DNA from: Gonapodya sp. JEL0774
Lineage: Eukaryota; Monoblepharomycota; Monoblepharidomycetes; Monoblepharidales; Gonapodyaceae
NCBI GenBank assembly: GCA_027604505.1
Contig: JADIIX010000002.1
Location: forward strand, 62,001 to 126,000
Direction of reading: 5' to 3'
Length of the DNA: 64,000 nucleotides
Shown here: positions 52,067 through 62,825 of the stretch, piece by piece
How the letters are laid out: each line of letters begins with the position of its first letter
Position numbering within the stretch: the stretch's first letter is position 1
The notes under the pieces: generated by a model
What the model was told of the DNA's origin: nothing
Database searches by the model: none
The model's input: only the letters and a program-made list of their open reading frames with translations
Made by a program: the position numbers and the translations under genes

Positions 52067-55000
52067 ATGTTTGATGCTTCTATGCCCCCAATGACAGACA
52101 ATGTCGCGCTTAATCAGTTCTTGGTCATGGGACGCGACTTTTTGAGTGCGACGACGACTGATAGCGTCGACGGTCTCACAGCTGTCTTGATTGAGCTTCA
52201 CATAAACTTGTCTACCACGAACGTGGGCATGCCAGGCCGCGAACAAGGCACCGATGCTTTGCTTCGACTCACTTGCAACAATATTCGTTTGTTTATCTCC
52301 GTTGGCCAGAAACTGTTGGAGGACCTGCCAAGCTCCATTCTCGCCTCCTCTCGCTTGTCCTCAATTCTCACTCTCCATTCGCTCCTTTCCGTGCTATACA
52401 CACATCCCCGTTCTTTCGCCAGCTCCATTGCAACAATTTCTGGAGACCTATTTACCTCAGAGTATCCCATACACTTCCTCCTTGCATGCATTGGGCTCTG
52501 CTTTGAAGTACCCGCAACCTCTCGATGGTGGCTTCTGGAGCGGGTCGAAGCCGCTCGAGTCGATGATCGTGAATCCATAGCGATTGCTTGTGCAGTAGCT
52601 GCTTCTAAACTTCTCAAGGAATGTTTCATGTGGAATGAGAAGAACAAATCGGTGGGCTTACTTAGTGTGATTTTGTATTAAGTCTCCTTGGTTTGAAAGG
52701 AAATCCGTTACTTCTCAGCGACCTCTAGCTGCTTCAAAGGGAAGAACCTTTTCGCAAATTGAAAGGCGAAACGTCACAGCCTCTAACGTAGGTACTGCGT
52801 ATTGCCTTCATTGTTTTCTCTTACTGTCCAAGTACTTACCTTTTCCGCGATTTGTACACGTAGAGCCTTGTCCTCGACAGCGAAAAAGTGTCGGTGGTCC
52901 TTGCATCTCTCATGCTAAAGCTGGTCTCGGTCATTTCCACCAGCAAGGACACAGTACCAAGAGAATGTTCCTCTCGGAGCCTTCTCTCCTCTGTTGCCAC
53001 GGCCACCCTATCCTTTCTACGATCCGGCAAGGATGCGAGGACCGTGTTCGCGAGACCACCGTCGGAACCACCATTTGCTGATCGGGAGCGCGCCTCCTTC
53101 ATTACTGGAGTGCCTGGTACAACAGCTTTGTCTGCACTGATTGTTTCGCTTCTAGACTCTGCCTCTCGGCAGAATCTGTTGGACACATTCGACTCTGCCC
53201 TCCAACTTCTGGTCCCCCCTCTATCACTCCTTTTGCTTAACCCTGACTCGCCGAACTCGCCGGAACCTCTCCAATTAGAATTGTACTTTTGGCGTGCCAT
53301 GTTCGATTGTGTTACTCAGCATCTGGGCTCAGTCGCTGCCCTACTCCGTTCGAATACACCACCTTCTGCACTTCTCCGCAATCGTCACCTGGTTCCTTGT
53401 CTAGACATCCTCATTAATTGCTTCGTCAGTCTTCAACGACTGAATACACAATCTGGGTCTCAAATGCAGCACTTGAAGCCCCTTCCGGCTTACTCCCCGC
53501 TGTTACATGTGAGAGCCTGGCTTCGTGCCGAACACCGTACGATTCCGATTCCATCATCATCGATGGTGCTTCAAGACTTTCTTCTGGAAGTGTCTCCAGC
53601 GCTGGCGCGGGATCTTGTCCGCATTCTTATTGCCCTCAGCGGGAGCGGAAGGGAAGTAGAAATTGCAAGCGACAGGTGTGTCAAGCTTTTCACGAATTTA
53701 GCGTTTGGAGTATCAGAGGTAGCTGCTCACGTGGAGACTGCACGCACAACCGATGGTTTGCCACCACTGGACAGAACCGAAGAAGTATGGAAGGAGGTTG
53801 AGGGAACCAGACGTCGTGGAGAACGGAGGGCGGAAAATGACAACGAAAACCTGGTACCTGGCCTTGTGAAACTTCTGATTCCGATGGCGCTCCACGTGGC
53901 ACGTGTGGATGGCGACCGTTCAGAGAACGGAAACAAAAGGAAGAGGACTGCTGATCACACCTTCCCTGTTGCTGCAAATCGGAAAGCAGCACAGCAGATG
54001 CCACCAGAATCCTCTACCAGTTGTTCAGACCGCGCTTTCCGCCTGTTGCACATGCTTTCTAAATCGTCGCTTGCTGTCTTGAGCATTGCCGAATACAATC
54101 AGTTGGATGCATTGTTGAAAGTCCCTCTTGAAATCTCTGTCTCCACCGAGACGCGAAACAACACAACGCTAAAGCACGATGAATTCCGATTGGAAAGAGC
54201 ATTTCGGATCCTGAGTGCCATCACCCAGGATGCTCGTGTTCGACAGCGCCTTCGTGAGAAGCACCAGATCAGCGAGTGGATGGTGCGAGTTATATGCTAC
54301 AAAGGGGGCGTGCTCGTCAAGTCGGGGTTGGCAGAGGTCAGAGATCTTGGTGTTCGTCTCATCGGCAGCTGCGCTGCGATCATACGAGCATCATTCGCCT
54401 ACGATGCAGTGACTTTGCGATGTCTTGGGGCTCCTGTATTGATCAAGGAAGATATGTCCGCCAATTCCCTACAACTTCCGGGAATAAGCGCAAGAAACTC
54501 TGACTCAGTCTCACTCGTACCATTTTTGATATGGTTTGTCAACGACTCAAGAACGCTCCCCAAGGCCATTGAGGTAGCAGTCGTCGATGTCCTGGATCTG
54601 ATACTCAGTCATTCACCTTCAACCATGCGCCATCTTCTCGCGGAGCCGTTTGCAGTCAAATCACTGATGAGCATATTTAGGAGCTTCGCCGTCCATTCAG
54701 ATTCAGGTGAGGAGAAAGAAGAAGGAATTCCAGCGGTACTCCGAATCCTTGCAAGAATGTTTCGGCATGTGGATGTGAGGGACGCCCTTGTGTCACAAAA
54801 CGGTGTCCACGAGATTGTCTATGGTCTTTACAAGATCGAAAGGTGGGGTCCTTCTGGAGACCCTGGACCTGATTGTGCGACTCCTTCTGTCGAACATGCA
54901 CGTGTCGCTTACCAAAATTATCTCGATCGGTTGTTTGGATATTTGAATCGAGCGGAGCTTGCACGGGTATTTGCTCGCGGTTTTTGGAATGGACTCGAGG

Positions 55001-55869
55001 CAGAATCGAGTGATTCGTCGCTGTGGGCTCTGTCGCTTGTGAGCATTTGTCCCGAGAATCTCTGGAACGAGCTCGTGTTTGGAGCAGAGAAGCAGATCCT
55101 TGGGTCGGAGACAGATTATCCAGTCAGTCGTATTCTTGACTTATGTGAAAGTGGAGACGCCCGCGGAAGAGAAGCTCTGGAGCTGATGTGCTGGTTGCGT
55201 TTTCGTGGATGGACAAACGAAATCGTTCCACTCACCAAAGACGTTCGAGATATTCTAGATTTCCTAGAGGAAGGGCCAGCATTATTCATCCAAGACCTTT
55301 CTGAAGCTGTTCCCGAGTCTCCCGATCCGGCAGATGTTGTTTTGATTGGAGTTCACAACCAGTCTCAACAATATCAAATGTCTCGGAGAGCCCTTGCTTC
55401 GGCATCTCCTGTTTTGTACGCTTTAGCTGAAGGAAGCTTTAGGGAGGCATCAGAGCGCAACGTGACAATTGGGGAGACTGATGAAGTGGTGTTACTCTAC
55501 TTCCTGGGGTGGCTTCACCAACGTGATGCGCTCACCCAAGGCGTAAGTCCCAGCAAAGCCGGTCCTAGTCCCTCATTGTCGAGCACAGAAATACCACGTG
55601 TTGCGGTGGGCATGCTTGTTCTTGCAGACAGGTTCGAACTCCCTTTAGCCACTCTGATTGCGGCTCTGGAATGGCTTGTGTCCCTCTCTGGCCCGACAAC
55701 AGCAACCACTGTTTTCTCAGCCTTGTGTGAAACTTTTGGAGAGCGGCCGGAGATTCGGAGTCTCAAACGGCTTTGCATGCGTCGTGTATTTGGGCGGTAC
55801 GGGGAAGTGCGAACTTTTGAAGCCGATCGGACTGACATCATGAAATTGCTGATGGATTCGCCAGAGTAG
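52067..55869 (+). CDS. Armadillo-repeat plus BTB protein, ARMC5-like
   Basis: Start ATG 52067 (MFDASMPPMTDNVALNQFLV). Exon 1 ends near 52651. A small exon (about 52719-52787, RPLAASKGRTFSQIERRNV) and a large exon from about 52864 follow, giving about 1200 aa. The central part is alpha-helical, with repeating ARM/HEAT-like units (VRDLGVRLIGSCAAIIRASF; IPAVLRILARMFRHVDVRDA with LVSQNGVHEIV). A BTB/POZ domain lies at the C-terminus (about 55330-55700): ADVVLIGVHNQSQQYQMSRR, ALASASPVLYALAEGSF, and VGMLVLADRFELPLATLIAA. ARM plus BTB is the architecture of ARMC5-type and plant ABAP-type CUL3 substrate adaptors. The substrate is unknown. The architecture is clear; orthology to ARMC5 is inference. 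Confidence 0.78.
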
Positions 55870-56022
55870 GCATTTATTTTACACTCTGCGCTACACTATT
55901 TGCCAAACTGAAGGGGGTTCCCAGATATTACAATATAGAAGATTGTGGAGTCGTCCCATCAATGATATCCAGCTATCCTCACATTTGGAACTCTCAACTC
56001 CCCCACAATTGGTATCAGAATT

Positions 56023-58040
56023 ATGGGGAATCCAAAATCCCCGAGCAAATCAGTCGCAGCTGAAGTCCCGCCACATGTTCTTGTACGGATCCTCTCGTTG
56101 GCCGTCCCCAACAACGTAGCGTTCCCCGACAACGCGTCGCTAAACATTTTTCGGTTTGTTTCGAGAAATTGGAGGACGGCCGCACAATGGCTACTTATCA
56201 AGAGAATTAAACCCATGGGAATCGTCTGCGTTGTCGCGGAGGAACTTGATCCAAGGTGAGATTTGATCCCGGACCTTTCGTTACTCAGTTCGCGATCCTT
56301 CTACATTCCGCCGTTATACCCAGAGTATACGATAGCGAGGAGCAAAAACATATATGGACTGTTTGGCAACAGTTTCAGGACCCAACGACAGCATCTGGTC
56401 TTCAACTGCCGTCGTTTCTCCCCCCGACTCTACGATTTGGCTCCGCAGCCAATCCTCCGATCGTATTCCCGCACGGACTGCATTTACCAAATGTGTCAGG
56501 AGACCAATTTGTCAGGACGATATTGAAAACGGTGGACATCGATTCCAATGGTGGTTTCCCTCGCGGGTCCAATGCTGTGGCACCTAGTGACAACTTGGGA
56601 GACACCATGATGGTGCCGGAATTCTCCAGGGACGACAAAGTTCGTGGTCTAGTAGTGGAGGAGGTCTATCTTGTCACACGGGTGGGCGATGAGCCGAAAC
56701 CTGACAAGGGAAAGGGAACTTGGGATAGGGCCAGTCGCAATTATGGTAAGTTTTATCAAGTATCCCCGAAGATGACTTGATTTGAGATTCATCATGCCCT
56801 TTTGCCTTCAAAGAATGGAAGGAGTTGTCTCGCCTCTCTCACTCAACTCCGCCGGGCCCACACACTCCTCGAATACTAGGATCTTACCTTGGCCACTCTC
56901 GCCTGTCCTCCGCCACACCAAACACTCCAGGCTCTTCGCTTCCGAAGTCCTCAATCTCTGCTCGTGCCTGCTTCCTCGGTACTCGCTCAGATTGGGTTCT
57001 GGAGGTCAAGCACAAAGTCCAACCCAGGTCGTCTCCATTCTCTTTTCTGGCCAATGTGTCAACGAATCCTGCACCAGTGGATGATGAAGAATTTTTTCAG
57101 CGGAGTATTGAGGGTAATTCTGCAGGGGTTCTCCCCCCCACTCCAGCCGATTCGTCAAGGGATACAGTACTCGTCCGCTTTCTTGCACTTGAATGCACAT
57201 ATGGGTATTTGTGTGGTGGAGTTCGCTCCCCCGAACGCGTTGGTACCGCAATCGTCTCGCAAATGCGTGCAGCTGCCGCTTCTGATGACCTTTTGGAACG
57301 GATGATCAACACTGAACGCGCGAGGTCAGCAATCGGAGATTTACTTTCCACATCAGGAGCATCACCCAGACACTTAGTTGACCTTCTAGCGGTGCATCAC
57401 CCTTCAAAGTGCTCACACCCCGTTTTTGTTGCCCGTGTGGGGTTTCATCCACCACTCGCCCAGTCACACAGACACATTTGCGATGCCTCAGAAGTACTCC
57501 GGGAATGGCTGCAATCTGCTGGCGGATATCGTCCCGACTCACGATCGTGGGACAGAAGCTCTCCAACTGATATCGATGAATCCACCGCAAAATCTGATGA
57601 GACTTCAAAATCGCGATTGTCGCCTGTAATGGTCTCAGCAATCGCGAAGTTAGCGAAGTCTCGTATAAAGCCGCCATCAGAGGCCGAGCTAGCTTGTAAG
57701 TGGAATCGTCAATCTATGTTCAAGCTTTCCTCGCGTTACTTGATTCCTGTTTCCTCACATAATGCAAATCGGCTTTCTGGGTCTCAGAGTAGGTTGAAGG
57801 ATACTCAAATCTCTGCTGCAACATCATCTCTAACTTGAATTTCATATTAATAGTGTATTGTCAATGATCGGTGCTACTCTGGTCAAACCTCTCTCTTATG
57901 GTGGTGCCGCTTGGCTGGACATTGAGGAGGAGGAACCGGCGTCCGTTTTGGATGGCGTTGGCACCTGGCTTGGTGACGTTTTTGGTGGAGTTGCAAGCCG
58001 AAAACAGAAATTCAATGGAGCAAATGGGTCGTGGTGGTGA
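56023..58040 (+). CDS. F-box-like protein of unknown target
   Basis: The N-terminus has an F-box-like helix set (EVPPHVLVRILSLAV, then NIFRFVSRNWRTAAQWLLI), suggesting an SCF substrate receptor. Exon 1 ends ELDP plus AG. A roughly 70-nt intron joins it in phase to VYDSEEQKHIWTVWQQFQD. A GTAAGT...TTCAAAG intron then links ASRNY to EWKELSRLSHS near 56815. The rest has no recognised domain; visible are LVRFLALECTYGYLCGG and ASDDLLERMINTERARSAI. A branch-site-like CTCTAAC with TTAATAG acceptor at about 57820-57851 suggests a last exon (VLSMIGATLVKPLSYGGAAW onward) ending at TGA 58040. If unspliced, the protein would stop at 57838. The F-box call is moderate. Confidence 0.6.
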
Positions 58041-58112
58041 AGTGGCGGCTGCCACCAGAGGGGATCCGTTGCGCATAATTTTAGTTTCCGAAAATGTATT
58101 TTGATTTATTCG

Positions 58113-60369
58113 TTACAATTCTGAGATAGGGTTCGGGAATACTTGGTTATTTCATAGCTGGCACAATGTGACCACGTACAGAGCTCACCTAGTTTTATAC
58201 TCCGGAGGTTCTGCCGGATATCTTCGAGAGGTGAAATGACTTGCTTGGGGATGTATTCGACAGGGAGTCGGAATAAAAGAACCAAGAAAACGATGAGGAA
58301 GATGGCGGCAAGGAGAAAAATATAGATCGCTGTCATATCGACTGATCAAGAGAATGAAATGTCAAATTTGTTGCTCATTTCAGACAGAAGTCGATTTTTC
58401 AGAAAACACGCCTTTCGGTTTTGGTGGGACTGTTAGAAATCGCACCGTGTTGTCAGCGGAGCCGGTGACCACAATATTCGAATCGCGGGTCCATGTCAAG
58501 CAAGTTATGGCAAAAGAATGTGCCTTTGGGAGGGTAAAGTAAGGCTGCAAGGAAAAAAACAATTCAGTGTTCGACCACGCGGGAAGCAAGGAGAGACATT
58601 TAAAGGAGGATTGGGATCATATGTTCACCTGCAACTTGTCCGTTGTAACCAAAATGATACTAAAATCTTGCATAGCCAATGCAAGCAACTTTCCATTAGG
58701 GCTGAATGAATATGGAGGGGATCGAGCCCAGCAATAGCAATCGGTTTTCGGGAACATGGTAGCGTCTCACCTCACCGCCATGTTCATCACAGGTCTTCTC
58801 GCAACTGCCGCAGTCACCTCAACCTCCCATGTTTGCGCGTCCCACCTGGACACAAAAGCTCGATCCCGAGCCTTAGAGTTAAACACAAAAAATATTTGAG
58901 GACGCCTGGTGTCTGGGTTGTAGCTACTCATCAAAAGATCCCGGAGGCAAATGTTGCAGGGTGAGTTCTTGTCGGAAGCACGCTCCCAATACTCTACTAA
59001 CCGGGCCTGCCTCAGTAGTAGTTGAAACTTCTTTCCGCCACCTCGACCACTCATCGTATCCACATTTACTCTTCTCCGTTCCGTCCAATCGGGCAACCCA
59101 CCATCCTTGTCGCTTCGGATCGCATGGTTCCCATTACTTGTGATTTCTGCCGATGCTTCGTACAGTATAGCATGATTTGCAGTAACTGCGATGACCTTCA
59201 ATGTCATATTCAGGGATATCAGTGGTACCAGAAAATATCCAATCCAGTTTTACGCTGAAAGCATCTTACCTGCTTTCCGTCTGGAGAGAAATGGGCGTCG
59301 TAAATCTCTTCGGGTCTTCTGGAACCTTCAGACGTAATTGTGAACTTGCAATGGACCTTGAAGCTCGGGTATTTGAACACTCGCAACTTGAACGAGAGCA
59401 AGTCACTGTTCCGCCTTCGGATCACAAGTATATGTTCGTGCAACACACCTCTCCGTTGGTTCCTGCGGTGAGGAGAAGTGAGCCATCCGGGCTCCATTCT
59501 GTGATTTTCTTTTTGCCGTGGTGTTTGAGAAGGTTCACTCCGGAATACACGGGGATTTCTCACCAGGTACGGCGCTTGCGAAGGTATAATGGATGAATCC
59601 TGCTCCATAGCTTCATGTTCTTGCAAATGCTCAACCCTAGTCGGAAAGAAGAGGAGTTGCGAGAAATATCATGTCAGGTATCCGTGGCAGCTCACTTCTC
59701 GTTTCCCGCGACTTTAAAAAGCCGAAGACTGTTATTTTGTCGTTCTTTGATCTTTGTCTCAGACTTGTTGATGCCCGCAACAATAAGCTTTTCCTGTAAT
59801 TACAAAAGTTCCCATGGTCAACTGAGGACGGTGCGAATTATCTCCCACGAGTACGAACCTCTTACCTTGGGATGCACGCCTAAACACATAACCGCATCTT
59901 CATCTGGAGGTAGGACTGTTTGGAAAATGTCCTCCGTGTCGAGTGTCGTGAGGTCGAGCTTGCACAAGAGCTGCAACGAACAAATTTGTCACAACGCGGA
60001 GGACCCGACTAAGAATACAGTTGCTTCCTTCCAAGAAGTCATGCAAAAACGATAGTGGAGCAGAGTCCGTCGCCATTCCCTTGTGAAATTCCCTTAATCA
60101 CTGATTTCCCCGGGGATTGCACCATGGTAAGAATTGTGAGTTTAATCAATCCCACCGATGTCAACAGTTATCCACGAACTGATCTGGCAGTCTCCAAACG
60201 GAACCTTTGATGGTAAGATCAGAAGAGAAGAACTCACAATCACGTTCTTCACACCAGTCTTCGTGGATCCACCGCCGCCCGCCACAAAGAGCCGATTTTT
60301 TGTGGCGAATCCCATTGAATACACTGGAAACTTGACGTCCTTCATTTCTGTCTTCAATTTCGAAGACAT
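58113..60369 (-). CDS. SEC12: SEC12 (PREB-type) ER membrane guanine exchange factor for Sar1
   Basis: Activates Sar1 to start COPII vesicle formation at the ER. Start ATG 60369 (MSSKLKTEMKDVKFPVYSMG). It is followed by the family's glycine loop LFVAGGGGSTKTGVKN, and WD-type repeats run to AHSFAITCLTWTRDSN with TGSADNTVRFL near 58430-58520. One transmembrane segment follows (IYIFLLAAIFLIVFLVLLF, 58280-58330), then about 35 lumenal residues. The TM exon can only be joined in phase by a GC-AG intron at 58342-58411 (AAAG/GCGTGT), since no GT donor fits. A consensus GTGAGC...CTCAG intron (58121-58188) would give the C-terminus SIKLEL, whose last four residues resemble an ER-retrieval signal. Without that splice the protein ends at 58106. 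It is divergent from the WDR20 gene. Confidence 0.85.
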
Positions 60370-60481
60370 CTTTTGATGGTGCTGGGGTTCGCGATTTACC
60401 CAACATCAGGGTACGCAGCTCCGGCTAGAACTGCTGAAACGACACCCCCACCAATATTGCCGGGTTCTAAAATAACCACTG
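60370..60481. promoter_or_regulatory. Short bidirectional promoter region (SEC12 / WDR20)
   Basis: 112 nt between divergent start codons. No TATA-like element is evident. It is GC-moderate with short C runs. Confidence 0.45.
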
Positions 60482-62545
60482 ATGACCACGCCGGCGAAGG
60501 ATCGCGAAATGGGACCTCCATCATTTTCGACACCTGAAGGGTCCTACGTTTTGCGAGATGATATACACTACGAGCTGTCTGCGAATCCCTTCATTGGTAC
60601 CCAGTTCCACGTTATCGCTCGAATAGAGCTGCCGGCCGCGGAAAAAGCCGCCCAGTCTCGCAGTGTGGAAGAACTACCCTCACCTGGAAAGTTTACGGAG
60701 GTGACAATATTGCCTGACACTACTGCCGGAGGTGAGCGATCATGTCAACCGCCACTTACACCGATCTTGTTCCGTTCTTCCTCATCTCCCGCTCTATAAT
60801 CGATCCTTGATATCAACCATTTGGTCTTATGGGCATCACTTTGTTCCTTTCGTTGGATGGCGCCATTCAGATAAGCTGGATCGAGGAACGATGGTGTTTT
60901 TCGCGGATTCAAAGAACTCACCTATCTCCCGACGAAAGTCGAGTCGCCTGGGAGGTCTACTTGGAGTTGGGAAAGCACCCTCAGCGAATGGGCCTCCAAC
61001 AACCATGGTTTCCCCTCCAGCTTTCAAGGACTTTGTGTCGAAAGTCATTGTCAACGACAACGTTGGTCAGATTATGACGGATGCCATGGAAAGTATATTT
61101 ATGAATGTGGGGAAGACTTTCTTGTGGGTGAATTACTCTTGCCAGCCGAAGGTATGTTGGACGCGGTGCCGGTTGGAACAGGTGTTCTTAATCCATCAAC
61201 ACCAACTCAGGACCCTCTCACGTGCCTCTACTTCAAAGACTCGTACCCCACATGTCATGATGTCAATGTGCTAACAAGAGACACTCTTGATATCGTTATT
61301 GGCAAGTGTCTCACTTTCATTTTGTCAAGAATGCGCAACTGAAAGTTTATTACTTGCCAACTTAGGCTTTAACACCGGAGACGTTATGTGGTATAGTGCT
61401 ATTACGGGTAAATACGTACGGCTTAACCGTGGAGTGCGTTGCGAATTTTCAACATCGGGTTTTTGCAAAATTTGGCTAACCTGTGTCGGAAAACGTAGGG
61501 CTCCATTATTTCGGCTGCTGTCACATGCATAAAATGGATGCCGGGCTCTGACTCAACCTTTTTTGCCGGCTATGATGATGGAACTCTCATCGTGTATGAC
61601 AAGGAGCGAGATGATGCAGAAAAGTTCACACCAAGTGGCCCCGGCGAGGAGGGCTGGGACCCATCTCAAATGTACACGCACAAATGGGAAGGGAAAAGGG
61701 AAAAATTGATCAAGCACAATCCTGTATCTTGGCACAAAATGAGCAGGAAACCCATCTCCGGTGAGTGGGAGAAGGTCCTGATGATTCTAATCACTATTCG
61801 ATGTCACAAACACTCATCTTCTTGTCAGATATTGCCTTCTCTCCGGACTGCCAACACATCGCCGTCGCATGCCTCGATGGATACCTAAAAGTTATGGAGT
61901 ATCACTCTGAGCAGCTCGTTGATACTTACAAATCGTACTTCGGCGGGTTTCTGAGCGTTGCATGGAGTCCAGATGGTAAAATGATCATTACAGGTTTGTC
62001 TACAATGTCATTGTTCTTTCGGAGCAACTACACTCAAAACGAACTCCACTTACAAGGCGGTCAAGATGATTTAATCACTATCTGGCAATTCCGTGGGCGA
62101 ATTCTAGCACGCTGTCAGGGACATTCGTCCTGGGTTACAAAGATCTCTTTTGATCCCTTCCGCTGTACTGACCGGAGTTATAGGTTCGGAAGTGTAGGGG
62201 AGGATGCACGACTTTTGCTTTGGGACTTTGGAATGCACAGCTTGACTCGACCGAGGGGTGTAAGTCGTTCGGATAAGTTCGTTGCACGTCTACACTGCCA
62301 ATGCCTTTGATATCCAGCCGAAAAGCCGACAGCGTGTCGAACCCGACAAGAAACCCATCCCAGGTGACACCTCTGGAGCCACAGTTCATCTTGCACTTCC
62401 CCGAGCGGAAGTGCCAATGATCGTCCCTACGGTATCCAAGCACGTGCATGCTGATCCAGTGTGTGGGCTTGTGTTCAGGGAGGATGCGATTGTGACCAGC
62501 TGCAGGCAGGGCTTTGTTAAAATTTGGGGAAGACCAAAGGAGTGA
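60482..62545 (+). CDS. WDR20/CreC-type WD40 activator of a deubiquitinase
   Basis: In filamentous fungi CreC partners the deubiquitinase CreB in carbon catabolite repression; the animal WDR20 activates USP12/USP46. Start ATG 60482 (MTTPAKDREMGPPSF). Family blocks are LTCLYFKDSYPTCHDVNVLT, DTLDIVIGFNTGDVMWYSAI, CIKWMPGSDSTFFAGYDDGT plus LIVYDKERDD, ISDIAFSPDCQHIAVACLDG, LSVAWSPDGKMIITGGQDDL, CQGHSSWVTKISFDPFRC, FGSVGEDARLLLWDFG and the last repeat HADPVCGLVFREDAIVTSC, ending at TGA 62545. At least six short introns lie between the blocks. Length and order match the family. The role in catabolite repression is inferred from fungal relatives. Confidence 0.88.
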
Positions 62546-62825
62546 AGGGTGTCTTGCCCACAATTGAATTTGGGGAAAGTATAGTCTTGACGCAAATAGG
62601 AGGTTGAGTAGGCGTTATGGGATTGAACACTGCAGTTATGCATTTTTGACGCTGGTACTACGTCGATATCGTGTTAGTCGTACTAAAGTTTGTGTGTCAT
62701 TGCCTCATTATAAAGCAGAGGCTTTGCTCTTGGCTAGTGATGTGCAAGTGACTTCGTTAGGTGATCGGTCAGTCGCTCAGTGCAGGCCTCACGGTAGCAA
62801 CATTGTGGGACAACGCAACCCCATC

